64,000 bases of DNA from Oceanospirillum sp048264105 (GCA_048264105.1 JBLXDJ010000004.1:434001-498000), one strand, 5' to 3'. Shown: positions 25,886 through 34,874, numbered from the stretch's first letter. The notes: a model not told the origin generated them from the sequence alone. Made by a program: numbers and translations.

Positions 25886-26902
25886 TTAGCCCTTCAGTTT
25901 GAGAATATCCTGATACAGCTGTGCAGGAATCTCCAGCGCATTTCGTTCCAGATTACGCGCCCGAGCCTGATAGCGGCGCTGTGACGGCAGGCGCGCACCC
26001 TGATCGATAATATCCGCGAACAGACGTTCTGCCCGTTCATCATTTTGTGCCACTTTCCCGCCGCTCAGCATTTCAGGGTTCATCGCAATAATAATCTCAC
26101 CGTGGTAGGGCGCGCCGGTATTCCCATCCGCCGCAGCCATACTTTCCAGACTGGTCAGATCATCAATTAAAGGGCCTGCTATCAGTTCGATCATGATGGA
26201 CAGAGCCGAGCCTTTATAACCGCCGAAGGTCAGCATAGCGCCTTCCATCGCAGCCTCAGGATCTGTTGTTGGCTCACCGTTTTTATCAATGGCGACGCCC
26301 TCAGGCAGGGGCTTACCGGCACGGCGGTAAAGCTCGATCTCGCCACGGGCAAACTGGCTGGTGGCAAAGTCAAAGGTGAAGGGATCTTTTTCCAGACGTG
26401 GCCAGCTGAAGGCCAGAGGGTTAGTACCCAGTGTGCCTCGTGTGCCGCCAGCCGGTGCGACCCAGGCGTGGCTTGGCACCATGGCGATCCCGGCTAAGCC
26501 CTGAGCCGACAGCATCTCAACTTCCGGCCAGAGGGCAGAGAAGTGGAAGCAGTTATTGATGGCAAGGGCGGCAATGCCATTGGTTATGGCTTTCTCCACC
26601 AGCAGGGGCATCGCCTCGTTCAGAGCCAGAAGGGAGATTCCTTTGTTGGCATCAGCTTTAACCACCGCGGGACCGGGTTCGGTAATCGTGGGAAGGGCAT
26701 GACCATCGACCTGACCGCCACGCATGGTTTCAGCGCACATAAAGAGTCGAAACAGACCATGAGAGTGGCAATCATCCAGCTGGCAGGCGTAGATCACATC
26801 GGTAATGGCTGAGGCATGTGCTTCGCTGTAGCCGTTTTGGGTCAGTACCGACAGGCTCAGTGTTTTTACGTCTTCAAGTGACAAGGTGATGTTGTTCGGC
26901 AT
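25886..26902 (-). CDS. Delta1-pyrroline-2-carboxylate reductase, LDH2/MDG family
   Basis: A 338-residue NAD(P)H-dependent oxidoreductase of the malate/L-lactate dehydrogenase type-2 fold (not Rossmann). Diagnostic segments are HSHGLFRL near the N-terminus, GTNPLAFSWPR and GYKGSALSIMIELIAG. In hydroxyproline clusters this family reduces delta1-pyrroline-2-carboxylate to L-proline after dehydration of trans-3-hydroxyproline, which fits the dehydratase-like gene next door. It could alternatively act on piperideine-2-carboxylate. A minus-strand terminator before it (27024-27058) makes it a separate transcription unit. Confidence 0.82.
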   Translation of the reverse strand: MPNNITLSLEDVKTLSLSVLTQNGYSEAHASAITDVIYACQLDDCHSHGLFRLFMCAETMRGGQVDGHALPTITEPGPAVVKADANKGISLLALNEAMPLLVEKAITNGIAALAINNCFHFSALWPEVEMLSAQGLAGIAMVPSHAWVAPAGGTRGTLGTNPLAFSWPRLEKDPFTFDFATSQFARGEIELYRRAGKPLPEGVAIDKNGEPTTDPEAAMEGAMLTFGGYKGSALSIMIELIAGPLIDDLTSLESMAAADGNTGAPYHGEIIIAMNPEMLSGGKVAQNDERAERLFADIIDQGARLPSQRRYQARARNLERNALEIPAQLYQDILKLKG

Positions 26903-27023
26903 AGGACGCTCTACTTAGTGATTTTGTTGATGTTTGTTTGTCGTTATTTATTAGGCGTTATTTATTCGTCGCAGTTCTTTTCAATGCTCGGTTGGTCAGA
27001 ATGAAAAGGGCATAAATAAAAAA

Positions 27024-27058
27024 GCTAAAGAACCCAACAAGCAGTGGGATTCTTTAGC
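27024..27058 (-). terminator. Terminator of the hydroxyproline transporter-catabolic operon
   Basis: Read on the minus strand, GCTAAAGAA...TTCTTTAGC with inner CCC/GGG pairing is followed by TTTTTTATTT. It stops transcription coming from the dehydratase-like gene before the reductase gene. Confidence 0.8.
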
Positions 27059-27111
27059 AAAACTACACAGGTAAGGAAGGGACGCGCACAGTAGTTCCTG
27101 ATGTGTAGTGG

Positions 27112-27183
27112 GTCTTAACACAGTCTTGAGTCTTAACAAGGTCGTGGCTCTTAACAGAGGCGAGAGTCTTAACGGATCAGGCT
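27112..27183. repeat. 18-bp degenerate tandem repeat at the gene end
   Basis: (G/C)TCTTAAC recurs at 27112, 27130, 27148 and 27166, exactly 18 bp apart. The last unit runs over the stop codon (27177-27179) of the dehydratase-like gene. The first eight bases of each unit are conserved while the other ten drift. Its position matches the 17-bp array behind the TorD-like gene. Confidence 0.75.
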
Positions 27184-28205
27184 CCCCAGGTATCGCTTAA
27201 CCGGTAGCCTTCCTGCCAGGGATCATCCGGATCCAGCATATGCTGATGGGTACCGGTAATCCAACCCCGACCACTAATTTGGGGGGTAATGGCGGGGTGG
27301 CCGCTTTCAAGTTTTGTATGCTTCAGAATCTTGCCGGTAAAGGTCGAGCCGATAATGGATTCCGCCTTAAATTCATCGCCTTCCTGCATCATGCCTTTGG
27401 CGGCCATCAGCGCCATACGGGCTGATACCGCCGTACCTGTGGGCGAGCGGTCGATCTTGCCCGGTTGAATCGCTACCGCAGAACGGCCTTTAAAGCCGGT
27501 TTCGGTTTTGGTCAGCGGCCCGCAGAACGCGCAGAAGGAGATATGATCCCAGTCCGGATTATCCGGGTGGCTGAAGCCCAGTTGTTCGTTGGCGGCGTTG
27601 GTGACTTTTACCCCCAGCTGCGCCAGTTTTTTGGCGTTAGCTTCGTTAATCTCGAGATCCAGCTGTTCGGTATCCACCACCACAAAGCTGTCACCACCGT
27701 AGGCGGTATCTACGGTGAGGGTTCCGATACCTTCAACCTCAAGGCTGACACCTATCTTGTCAGCGAAGCTGGCAACGTTCTGCACAAAGATACGCTCGGC
27801 CTTACCGTTTCGGCAGGCGGCGCGAACCTTAACCAGACCGCCGGGGGCTTCCAGTGTCAGATCGGTAAAAGGTTCCTGCATGGGAATCAGGCCGCCATCT
27901 AACAGCACGGTAGACACACAGATCGAATTCGAGCCGGACATTGGTGGGGTGTCTTCCGGTTCCATAATAATAAAGGCGGCGTCTGCATCCGGATGCTTGG
28001 GTGGCACCAGAAGATTAACGTGGCGGAAGACGCCGCCACGGGGTTCATTCAGAACAAAATTTCGCAGGGTTTCGTCTTTGGCGATAAAGGCGCGTTGCTC
28101 CCAAAGGGTATCCCCCGGTGGAGGCAGAACGCCGCCAACAATCACATCGCCCACTTCGCCTTCGGCGTGGGCGGAGATCACATGCAGTGTTTTACAACTT
28201 CGCAT
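27177..28205 (-). CDS. Proline racemase-family protein, probable trans-3-hydroxy-L-proline dehydratase
   Basis: A 342-residue member of the proline racemase superfamily. Both catalytic cysteines of true racemases are replaced: the first site reads PPMSGSNS with Ser90 and the second DRSPTGTAVSA with Thr256. Replacement of the second cysteine by threonine is known from trans-3-hydroxyproline dehydratases, which remove water rather than epimerise. The product, delta1-pyrroline-2-carboxylate, would be reduced to proline by the neighbouring reductase. The exact substrate is inferred. It is the last gene of the operon that begins with the transporter. Confidence 0.8.
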   Translation of the reverse strand: MRSCKTLHVISAHAEGEVGDVIVGGVLPPPGDTLWEQRAFIAKDETLRNFVLNEPRGGVFRHVNLLVPPKHPDADAAFIIMEPEDTPPMSGSNSICVSTVLLDGGLIPMQEPFTDLTLEAPGGLVKVRAACRNGKAERIFVQNVASFADKIGVSLEVEGIGTLTVDTAYGGDSFVVVDTEQLDLEINEANAKKLAQLGVKVTNAANEQLGFSHPDNPDWDHISFCAFCGPLTKTETGFKGRSAVAIQPGKIDRSPTGTAVSARMALMAAKGMMQEGDEFKAESIIGSTFTGKILKHTKLESGHPAITPQISGRGWITGTHQHMLDPDDPWQEGYRLSDTWGA

Positions 28206-28327
28206 TGCTTAGCTCCTGTCGCTGGTAAAACACCAGCGTTCTGGCGGTGGTTTTGCACTGAATGGTTGAATCCAACGCTAACCGCCGCTTCTTATTGTTT
28301 TTTGGTGTTGTGTATTCTGTTGAGGCT

Positions 28328-29599
28328 TTAGAAGCGATTTGCCGAGAAGGGCGCAACCGAAATCGGTGGCTCTTCATCGCTTACCAGAGCGGCTACCAGT
28401 TCTGCCGTACCTGCTGATTGAGTTAGCCCCAGATGGCCGTGGCCAAAGGCGTAGATCACGCGATCTGTTTTGGCTGAATAGCTCACCACTGGCAGGCTGT
28501 CCGGTATGGAGGGACGAAAGCCCATCCACTGTTTGCCATCCTCTTTATTGAAGTCCTTGAGGAAGCGGGCTGCTTTATCCAGCAGCACCCTAGAGCGCTG
28601 ATAGTTGGGTTTCAGATGCAGGCCGCCCAGTTCCACTGCACCACCAACCCGGATCTGATCGCCGATCTTGCTGACCACAAAGCCGTGATTGCTGAAGGTG
28701 ACATGGGTGTTCAGCTCAAAATCACCTTTCGGCAAAGTGGTGTTGTAGCCCCGTTCGGTTTCCAGCGGAATCTTTTCCCCAAGGCTTGCGGCAAGGGTTT
28801 TTGACCAGGCTCCGGCAGCGACTACAACTCGCTTGGCACTGTAGCTTTTGCTTTGCTGATCGCTATCGTCAGATAGCTGCAGCAGCACGCCATCCCCCTG
28901 AGGGATCAGACGGCTGACGCTGGCATTTTCATAGCGGCCACCTTTATTGGTGAACGCCTGATAAAGGTGCAGTGTCCAGGCTTCCGGATCTGTGGTGTTG
29001 ATCCATTCCGGCGTGAAGCCACCGTGGGTGAAACGAGGATCGATACCGGGCTGGATTTTGGCGATCGCCTCCGGTGACTCCAGCAGTTCACACACTACGC
29101 CATGTTCCATGCGGGTTTTCCAGCCGGGCAGACTGGCGTTGAATTCCGCTTCACCTTCATAGAGTTGCAGCTGACCTTCGCGGCGCATCATGGCTTCGCC
29201 GTTTACCGCTTTGATCTGGCGCTCCAGCGCCGCTTTCGACAAAGCCATCAGACTGGCCTGAGCCGTCATTGCCGCCTGATATTTGTCCTGCCAGCTGGCG
29301 CGCCAGAATTTAAGCATCCAGGGAATAATCTTCAGGGCGTAAGCCGGTTTAATGCTCAGCGGCCCCAGTGGGTCCAGCAGCCATTTTGGCGCTTTACGCA
29401 TAATGCCTGGGGTTGCCAGTGGCACGATATCGGCAAAGGCGAACGCCCCTGCGTTACCGAAAGAGGTTTCTTTGGCAACACCGCTGCGGTCCAGCACCAG
29501 AACCCGGTGGCCCTCGGACTGGAGTTTCAGCGCGCTGCTGATGCCGATTATGCCGGCACCGATCACAATCACATCGTAAGAGGTTTCGCTTTGATTCAT
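28328..29599 (-). CDS. FAD-dependent D-amino acid dehydrogenase, probable D-hydroxyproline dehydrogenase
   Basis: A DadA-like flavoprotein of 423 residues. The N-terminal FAD-binding motif is VIVIGAGIIGISSALKLQ and the C-terminal part carries YAFGHGHLGLTQSAGTAEL, both typical of the family. In this cluster it should oxidise cis-4-hydroxy-D-proline, made by the epimerase next door, to delta1-pyrroline-4-hydroxy-2-carboxylate, feeding electrons to the respiratory chain. It is a single-chain enzyme, unlike the multi-subunit D-hydroxyproline dehydrogenases of some pseudomonads. Confidence 0.85.
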   Translation of the reverse strand: MNQSETSYDVIVIGAGIIGISSALKLQSEGHRVLVLDRSGVAKETSFGNAGAFAFADIVPLATPGIMRKAPKWLLDPLGPLSIKPAYALKIIPWMLKFWRASWQDKYQAAMTAQASLMALSKAALERQIKAVNGEAMMRREGQLQLYEGEAEFNASLPGWKTRMEHGVVCELLESPEAIAKIQPGIDPRFTHGGFTPEWINTTDPEAWTLHLYQAFTNKGGRYENASVSRLIPQGDGVLLQLSDDSDQQSKSYSAKRVVVAAGAWSKTLAASLGEKIPLETERGYNTTLPKGDFELNTHVTFSNHGFVVSKIGDQIRVGGAVELGGLHLKPNYQRSRVLLDKAARFLKDFNKEDGKQWMGFRPSIPDSLPVVSYSAKTDRVIYAFGHGHLGLTQSAGTAELVAALVSDEEPPISVAPFSANRF

Positions 29600-29641
29600 G
29601 GAAACGGTGATCCCTGAAGTTATTCTTATTAAACAGATGCG

Positions 29642-30598
29642 TTAAACGCCCAGATCGATCCCGTTTCTCAGCGGGTCCTGCTCGTTAAAGATCAGGGTGG
29701 CATCCCGGGTGACAAAGGCCTGACCGGTAATGGTCGGGCTGATTTTGCCCTCAGGTGCTGGCTGATAACGGATGCGATAACTACTGCCGATCACGCTTTC
29801 CTGCAGAATTTCCTGATCCGGCGGCAGCAGATCATCTGCGGCTAAACAGGCCAGTCGAGCGGAACAGCCGGTGCCGCAAGGAGAGCGGTCATAGGCGTTA
29901 TCCGGGCAGAGGACAAAGTTACGGCTGTGTCCTTGTTCTGTCAGTGCATCGCCAAAGAGCACAATATGGTCGATAATGCCGCCATCACCTCCGGTAATGC
30001 CCTCTTTTTCCAGTGTTTTGCGAATCGCAACCGCCGTCTGAGTCAGCGCCATCAGGTTATCAGGACGAACTGCAGCAGGGCTGTCGTTGACCATAAAGAA
30101 CCAGTTGCCGCCCCAGGCGATATCGCCTTTGACTTCTATTGATCCACCGTTAGGGCCTATGCCTTCCACCTGAATCGTGCGGTCTTTCTCCAGACGGTAG
30201 CTGTCCACGTTAGTGACAGAAACGGTATTGCTGTCGGTCAGTTCTATCTCGACTACGCCCACCGGGGTTTCCAGCTTGTGAACACCGATACCTATTTTGC
30301 CGATATGGGCGAGAGTCGCGGCGACACCTATGGTGCCGTGACCACACATGCCGATCACTGCTGCGGCATCGAAATAGATCACGCCGGCAACGCATTCCGG
30401 ATCAACCGGTTCAACCAGCAACGCGCCTACCATGGCTTCCTGGCCGTAGGGTTCTTTCACCAGTGAGCGGTAAAGGTCCTGATGTTCTGTGGCGAGACGT
30501 TTGGCGCGTTCGGCCAGAGGCCCCGATCCAAGATCGGGCCCCCCGGACAGAATGACGCGGGTCGGTTCGCCTTCGGTATGGCTGTCTACGACATGCAT
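29642..30598 (-). CDS. 4-hydroxyproline epimerase
   Basis: A proline racemase-family enzyme of 318 residues with both catalytic cysteines: C85 in MCGHGTIG and C241 in DRSPCGTGCSA. It converts trans-4-hydroxy-L-proline to cis-4-hydroxy-D-proline, the first step of hydroxyproline breakdown. The cluster context and the IDSHTEGEPTR-like N-terminus (VVDSHTEGEPTR) favour the 4-hydroxyproline epimerase over proline racemase. Its start overlaps the end of the deaminase gene by 13 bases, so the two are coupled. Confidence 0.9.
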   Translation of the reverse strand: MHVVDSHTEGEPTRVILSGGPDLGSGPLAERAKRLATEHQDLYRSLVKEPYGQEAMVGALLVEPVDPECVAGVIYFDAAAVIGMCGHGTIGVAATLAHIGKIGIGVHKLETPVGVVEIELTDSNTVSVTNVDSYRLEKDRTIQVEGIGPNGGSIEVKGDIAWGGNWFFMVNDSPAAVRPDNLMALTQTAVAIRKTLEKEGITGGDGGIIDHIVLFGDALTEQGHSRNFVLCPDNAYDRSPCGTGCSARLACLAADDLLPPDQEILQESVIGSSYRIRYQPAPEGKISPTITGQAFVTRDATLIFNEQDPLRNGIDLGV

Positions 30599-31548
30599 TC
30601 TGCGATTACTCCACCTTGTTTGCTCCAGTTAGCAAACCATGATTTGAACAGGTTGTACTGGTCTTCACAGTAGCGGCGCTGAGCGGCGTTCAGCTCGTCT
30701 GTCTCGTTGAAGTGCAGGCGGTATTCCTCTTCACCGTTCAGTACCAGCAGGTATTTAAAGAAGAGTACCAGTTCTGGGCCTTCATCAAAGCTTGCCAGTA
30801 CGTTAAAGGCGGCTTCCAGTTCCAGCGCACGCTGGCGCGCTTCGGCATCACCGGCTGCAGCTTTTTTGGACAGGGCGCACAGTAGTAGCACTTCCTTCGG
30901 CAGAGCCGTACCGATACCGGTAATGGCACCGGTGGCACCGCAATTCACAAACCCGTGGAATACAGCGGTGTCCACACCCACCATCAGGGTGACGTTTTCA
31001 TCCTGAGAGGTGATGTTTTCTGCGGCGTAGCGCATCGCTTCATCACCGCCAAACTCTTTAAAGCCAACCAGGTTAGGGTGCTCGGCGCGCAGGGCGAAGA
31101 AGAGATCCGCGCGGGTGGAGAAGCCGTAAACCGGGCTGTTGTAGATGATGGCAGGGATACTGGGAGAAGCTTCCAGAATCGCTTTAAAGTGTTCTTTCTG
31201 TGCGGCAATCACAGGGCCACGGGACAGTACACGGGGAATAACCATCAGACCCGCCGCACCCACTTTTTCTGCGTGGGCGGCGTGAGCCACCGCAGATTTG
31301 GTATTGATCGCACCTGTACCCACAATGACCGGGATACCTGCGTTGACCAGACGCTCAACACCTTCCATGCGTTGTTCATCGCTTAGCAGTGGCCAATCTC
31401 CCATAGAGCCGCAGTAAACGACTGCAGACATGCCGGCTTCGATCATCTCATGACCCTTTTTTACCAATGCATCAAAGTCTGGTGTACGGTCAGCTTTGCA
31501 GGGGGTCATCAGGGCAGGCATCGTTCCGGTGAAGATATTATTGTTCAT
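30586..31548 (-). CDS. Pyrroline-4-hydroxy-2-carboxylate deaminase, DapA/NAL family
   Basis: A TIM-barrel lyase of 320 residues from the dihydrodipicolinate synthase family. The Schiff-base lysine lies in LVGFKEFGG and the proton-relay tyrosine in IIYNSPVYG. The N-terminal GTMPALMTPCK strand is typical. In hydroxyproline clusters this family deaminates delta1-pyrroline-4-hydroxy-2-carboxylate to alpha-ketoglutarate semialdehyde, the substrate of the dehydrogenase at 24.2 kb. It sits between the transporter ATPase and the epimerase. Confidence 0.87.
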   Translation of the reverse strand: MNNNIFTGTMPALMTPCKADRTPDFDALVKKGHEMIEAGMSAVVYCGSMGDWPLLSDEQRMEGVERLVNAGIPVIVGTGAINTKSAVAHAAHAEKVGAAGLMVIPRVLSRGPVIAAQKEHFKAILEASPSIPAIIYNSPVYGFSTRADLFFALRAEHPNLVGFKEFGGDEAMRYAAENITSQDENVTLMVGVDTAVFHGFVNCGATGAITGIGTALPKEVLLLCALSKKAAAGDAEARQRALELEAAFNVLASFDEGPELVLFFKYLLVLNGEEEYRLHFNETDELNAAQRRYCEDQYNLFKSWFANWSKQGGVIAECMS

Positions 31549-31616
31549 TATTTTTTTACCTTATGGTCAGTTGTTCTTTTGGTTTTAATGTCAGTGGTTG
31601 GCTAAAAGGCTGGTGA

Positions 31617-32339
31617 TCAGCGCACATTGGCCAGGAATTTTTGTGTGTGTTCTGAAATCGGCGCGTCAAAAATCTGTTCCGGTGGGCCGATCTCTTCCAT
31701 CACTCCCTGATGGAAATAAGCCACTCTGTCAGAGACATCACGGGCGAAGCCCATCTCATGGGTCACACAGATCATGGTCATGCCTTCTTCTGCGAGAAGG
31801 CGCATGGTGTCCAGAACCTCGCCGACCTTTTCAGGGTCAAGGGCGGAGGTGGCTTCATCAAACAGCATGTATTCCGGTTCCATCGCTAAAGCGCGGGCGA
31901 TTGCCAGACGCTGTTGCTGACCACCGGAGAGGGCAGAGGGATAGTTTTTAAGCTTGTCTCCAAGGCCAACATGTTTTAGTTGCGTTTCCGCAATATGCAG
32001 AGCTTCCTCTTTGGATTTGCCTTTAACGATGCGGGGTGCCAATGCTACGTTTTCCATCGCTGTCAGATGCGGGAAGCTGTTCCACTGCTGGAACACCATG
32101 CCCAGCTTCTGGCGCAGCTGGTTAACATCCGTATTTTTTGCGTGTACATCGATACCATCGATTTTTACTGAGCCCTTCTGAATTTTTTCCAGACTGTTGA
32201 TGCAGTAAAGCAGTGTGGATTTACCGGAACCGGAAGAGCCGATTACCGACAGCACTTCGCCTTTTTTAACGTCCAGATCGATTCCTTTCAGAACGTGCAG
32301 ATCGCCGAAGTGTTTATGAAGATCACGAATCTCAATCAT
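31617..32339 (-). CDS. Polar amino acid ABC transporter ATP-binding protein
   Basis: The ATPase of an amino acid importer, GlnQ/HisP type. Walker A is GSSGSGKST, the ABC signature is LSGGQQQRLAIARALA, Walker B is YMLFDEATSALDP, and an H-loop follows (CVTHEMGFA). The ATG at 32339 overlaps the upstream permease stop codon (ATGA) and is preferred to a GTG at 32348. Together with two permeases and a periplasmic protein it forms a complete importer, most likely for hydroxyproline. Confidence 0.9.
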   Translation of the reverse strand: MIEIRDLHKHFGDLHVLKGIDLDVKKGEVLSVIGSSGSGKSTLLYCINSLEKIQKGSVKIDGIDVHAKNTDVNQLRQKLGMVFQQWNSFPHLTAMENVALAPRIVKGKSKEEALHIAETQLKHVGLGDKLKNYPSALSGGQQQRLAIARALAMEPEYMLFDEATSALDPEKVGEVLDTMRLLAEEGMTMICVTHEMGFARDVSDRVAYFHQGVMEEIGPPEQIFDAPISEHTQKFLANVR

Positions 32340-32998
32340 TGTGCCCACCGTTGTTCAAACTTGGCCGCGTAGCGGGAAATTGGATAAGACAGGGCGAAGT
32401 AGAAGGCGCCTGCCAGTGCCAGAATCAGGAAGGGTTCCTGGGTACGGGTGATCAGAATCTGACTGGCTTTCAGTAGCTCGACATAACCGAGAACCGATAC
32501 CAGTGCACTGTCTTTCATGACGCCCAGTACCACCCCGATCCAGGCTGGAAAAACCGCGCGTCCGCCAATGGGCAGAACGATATGAAACAGATCCTGCCAG
32601 TAGCTCATACCCAGAGAGCGTGATGCCTTACGCATGGAGACCGGCACGGCCTCAATCCCACCTCGTGCGACGTTGGAAACCAGTGCGGCAGTGTAGATCG
32701 TTAAGATCACAACCCCGGAGCCGAAAGGGTCAAGACTTAGCCCCACGATGGGTGCAAAGTTGTAAAAAAGCACCAGCTGAATGATCAGAGGCACGGAGCG
32801 GAAAATATCCAGAATCGAGCCTATGGTCGCTGCAGCCATCCATTTGCCTTCGTGCAGCATCCAGCCAAAGATCATGCCCAGCACCGTACCGATGCTGATG
32901 GACAGGAGGGAGATCCACAGTGTTTTTAAGGCGGCATCTGCCAGAAACCAAAGGTCTGGAGCTCCGAAGCCGCTGAAAAAAGTTATTGTTTCTTGCAT
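32336..32998 (-). CDS. Polar amino acid ABC transporter permease (second)
   Basis: A HisM/GlnP-family inner-membrane permease of about 220 residues with some five hydrophobic helices. The EAA-type cytoplasmic loop reads GGIEAVPVSMRKASRSLGMSY. The ATG at 32998 is chosen because the longer frame to 33055 adds a charged, non-family N-terminus that overlaps the first permease. It forms a heterodimer with the preceding permease. Confidence 0.87.
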   Translation of the reverse strand: MQETITFFSGFGAPDLWFLADAALKTLWISLLSISIGTVLGMIFGWMLHEGKWMAAATIGSILDIFRSVPLIIQLVLFYNFAPIVGLSLDPFGSGVVILTIYTAALVSNVARGGIEAVPVSMRKASRSLGMSYWQDLFHIVLPIGGRAVFPAWIGVVLGVMKDSALVSVLGYVELLKASQILITRTQEPFLILALAGAFYFALSYPISRYAAKFEQRWAQ

Positions 32999-33011
32999 GG
33001 TTTCAGTCTCA

Positions 33012-33674
33012 TTAGTACCGGAACAGGCGCGCCGATAGCAGTCGGGATGAGCCAAGAATCAGTTTGACGATCACGTAATAAACCACCGCGGTTACCGCGA
33101 AATACTCAAAGATGCGGAAGGTGCGGCTGGCAAAGAACTGTGTTTCGCCGCTGAGTTCACGGAAGCCGATCATCATCCCCAGAGAAGACATCAGAACCGC
33201 CCATACCATCTGATTGGTGATCGGGTGGTAAACGATGCGGAACACCTGAGGAATCACAATGCGGGTGTAGGTCTGCCAGCCATTCATGCCGAGGCAACGG
33301 GCTGCGTTAATCTGAGTATCCGGCACAGCCTGAAAGCCACCCCGGAAGTTCTCCGCCAGATAACCGGCGCAGTTAAAACTCAGTCCCGTCACAATGATGA
33401 CGTAAGGGGGCAGGTTGACACCCATAGCACCCAGACCAAAGCCGAAGAAGAACAGCTGAAACAGCACTGGCGTATTTCGCGCCATCTCGATCCAGCTGAC
33501 CGCAAACCATTTCAGCGGGCCATTCAGCTTCATCCGCATTAACGCCAGACAAAGACCAATAGTGATGCCGATCACCATGGACAGGACTGCGACTTCAAGG
33601 GTCAGCAGGCCCGCCTGAAGCAGATCCGGCAGGCTTTTCAGCACAGGTCGCCAGTGAAAGTTGTATTCAAACAT
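33012..33674 (-). CDS. Polar amino acid ABC transporter permease (first)
   Basis: A HisQ/GlnP-family permease of 220 residues with about five hydrophobic helices. The EAA loop is FRGGFQAVPDTQINAARCLG. It lies directly after the periplasmic binding protein gene and 13 bases before the second permease. The first helix begins near residue 17 and matches the usual start. The substrate is assigned from context. Confidence 0.88.
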   Translation of the reverse strand: MFEYNFHWRPVLKSLPDLLQAGLLTLEVAVLSMVIGITIGLCLALMRMKLNGPLKWFAVSWIEMARNTPVLFQLFFFGFGLGAMGVNLPPYVIIVTGLSFNCAGYLAENFRGGFQAVPDTQINAARCLGMNGWQTYTRIVIPQVFRIVYHPITNQMVWAVLMSSLGMMIGFRELSGETQFFASRTFRIFEYFAVTAVVYYVIVKLILGSSRLLSARLFRY

Positions 33675-33749
33675 GGAGGGTTACCTCAATAAGCTCCGCC
33701 CTGAACGAGCGGAGCTTTGGTCTTTAACGAATCAGAACAGATGGCGGGA

Positions 33750-34550
33750 TTAGTACATCACACCCGGAATGCGTAGTTCAGGCACGTTATTGCCCACATA
33801 TTTGCCCCACAGCTCCTCGTAACGTCCGGAGCGAACCTGATGGGTTACAAACAGATTGAGGTAATTCAGCCAGGTGACATCGGTGCGTTTACCGACGATA
33901 GAAGTGTAATCTGCGGTCCATGGCATGCGCGGGCCGGCGGTAAGTGTCTTAAACTGGCTGGTAATCGGCTTCACAGCGGTGTTGGTGGTAATACCGATAT
34001 CCGCTTTGCCCTGAGCAACCGCCAGGAAAACTTCATTTTCAGACTGGTAGCTCTGATAAAGATCTTCTTCGCCCCACTCTTTAGCAATCTTCAGCCACTC
34101 CTGCTCCGGAACAGTGCCAATCGCTGCAGCGACCCGTTTACCTCGCATATCTTCAAAGCTGTTGATTTCAACCTTGTTGTTCACCACGCCCTGAGCGAAG
34201 TAGATCGCGTAAGGAATGCTGAAGCCCACAGTACGTGCGCGGGCCAGGCTGTCTGACGTTGCACCAAACACCACATCGGCACGGCCGGTGGCGATGATCG
34301 GCAGACGCTCAGACCAGGTAACAGGGATGATTTTTGCTTCTACTTCCAATGCCTTGGCCAGATCGTTGCAGTAGTCCACATCGAAGCCCGCGGGATTGTT
34401 ATTGGCATCGCGATAGCCGATAGGAGGGAAATCCAGTACGACTCCGCAACGTAGCTCGCCCCGGTCAACCACGTTATCAAGGGTGTCAGCCTTAACAGGA
34501 GTTGTTGCCAAAAGAGCGGCGGAAAGTAGACAGGTTATTGTTTTTTTCAT
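33750..34550 (-). CDS. Periplasmic amino acid-binding protein of the hydroxyproline transporter
   Basis: A family-3 solute-binding protein of about 266 residues. It begins with a Sec signal peptide (KKTITCLLSAALLATTPVKA), then the typical GELRCGVVLDFPPIGYRD and FDVDYCNDLAKAL ligand-lobe strands. The ATG at 34550 follows AAGAGG; the longer frame to 34691 would add a non-secretory N-terminus. It is the first gene of a minus-strand operon running to 27177, with a GntR operator just upstream. Two cysteines (C59 and C86 region in the long frame) may form a disulfide. Confidence 0.88.
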   Translation of the reverse strand: MKKTITCLLSAALLATTPVKADTLDNVVDRGELRCGVVLDFPPIGYRDANNNPAGFDVDYCNDLAKALEVEAKIIPVTWSERLPIIATGRADVVFGATSDSLARARTVGFSIPYAIYFAQGVVNNKVEINSFEDMRGKRVAAAIGTVPEQEWLKIAKEWGEEDLYQSYQSENEVFLAVAQGKADIGITTNTAVKPITSQFKTLTAGPRMPWTADYTSIVGKRTDVTWLNYLNLFVTHQVRSGRYEELWGKYVGNNVPELRIPGVMY

Positions 34551-34580
34551 TGTGATGACCTCTTTTATGAGTGTTCTTGT

Positions 34581-34604
34581 TTGTATTTTGGATACAAAAT
34601 ACAA
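34581..34604. promoter_or_regulatory. GntR operator upstream of the transporter operon
   Basis: A near-perfect palindrome TTGTATTTT-GGATAC-AAAATACAA, 31 bp before the binding-protein start codon. It shares TTGTATTTTGGATAC with the site in front of the GntR gene, so the same regulator probably controls both. Confidence 0.7.
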
Positions 34605-34830
34605 ATTGAGCGAAAGGCCGTCAAGGGAAGTTTTGTCTGGTCGTGGGTTTTTACGCGAGCAAAATGGAGGGCAAAAGAAATTTATGGACAAAGTTGAAGC
34701 AGATTTCTGTGGGTTCAGATAGGAAAATAGATTGAATGATCAATGGGTTAGGGTTGTATCAGGGGTTTCTTATGTTTTGCTGTCGTCAGGCAGGGATTTA
34801 ATATGGCGCACAGAGAAGTTTTTCAGGCAA

Positions 34831-34874
34831 AAAAAATCCCGCAGCCATTAGGAAGGTGTCCAATGAGCTGCGGG
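34831..34874 (-). terminator. Minus-strand intrinsic terminator
   Basis: CCCGCAGC-CATT (34838-34849) pairs with AATG-A-GCTGCGGG (34862-34874). On the minus strand the stem is followed by ATTTTTTTT. No minus-strand gene is recognised upstream of it, which implies an unseen transcript such as a small RNA. Confidence 0.7.
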
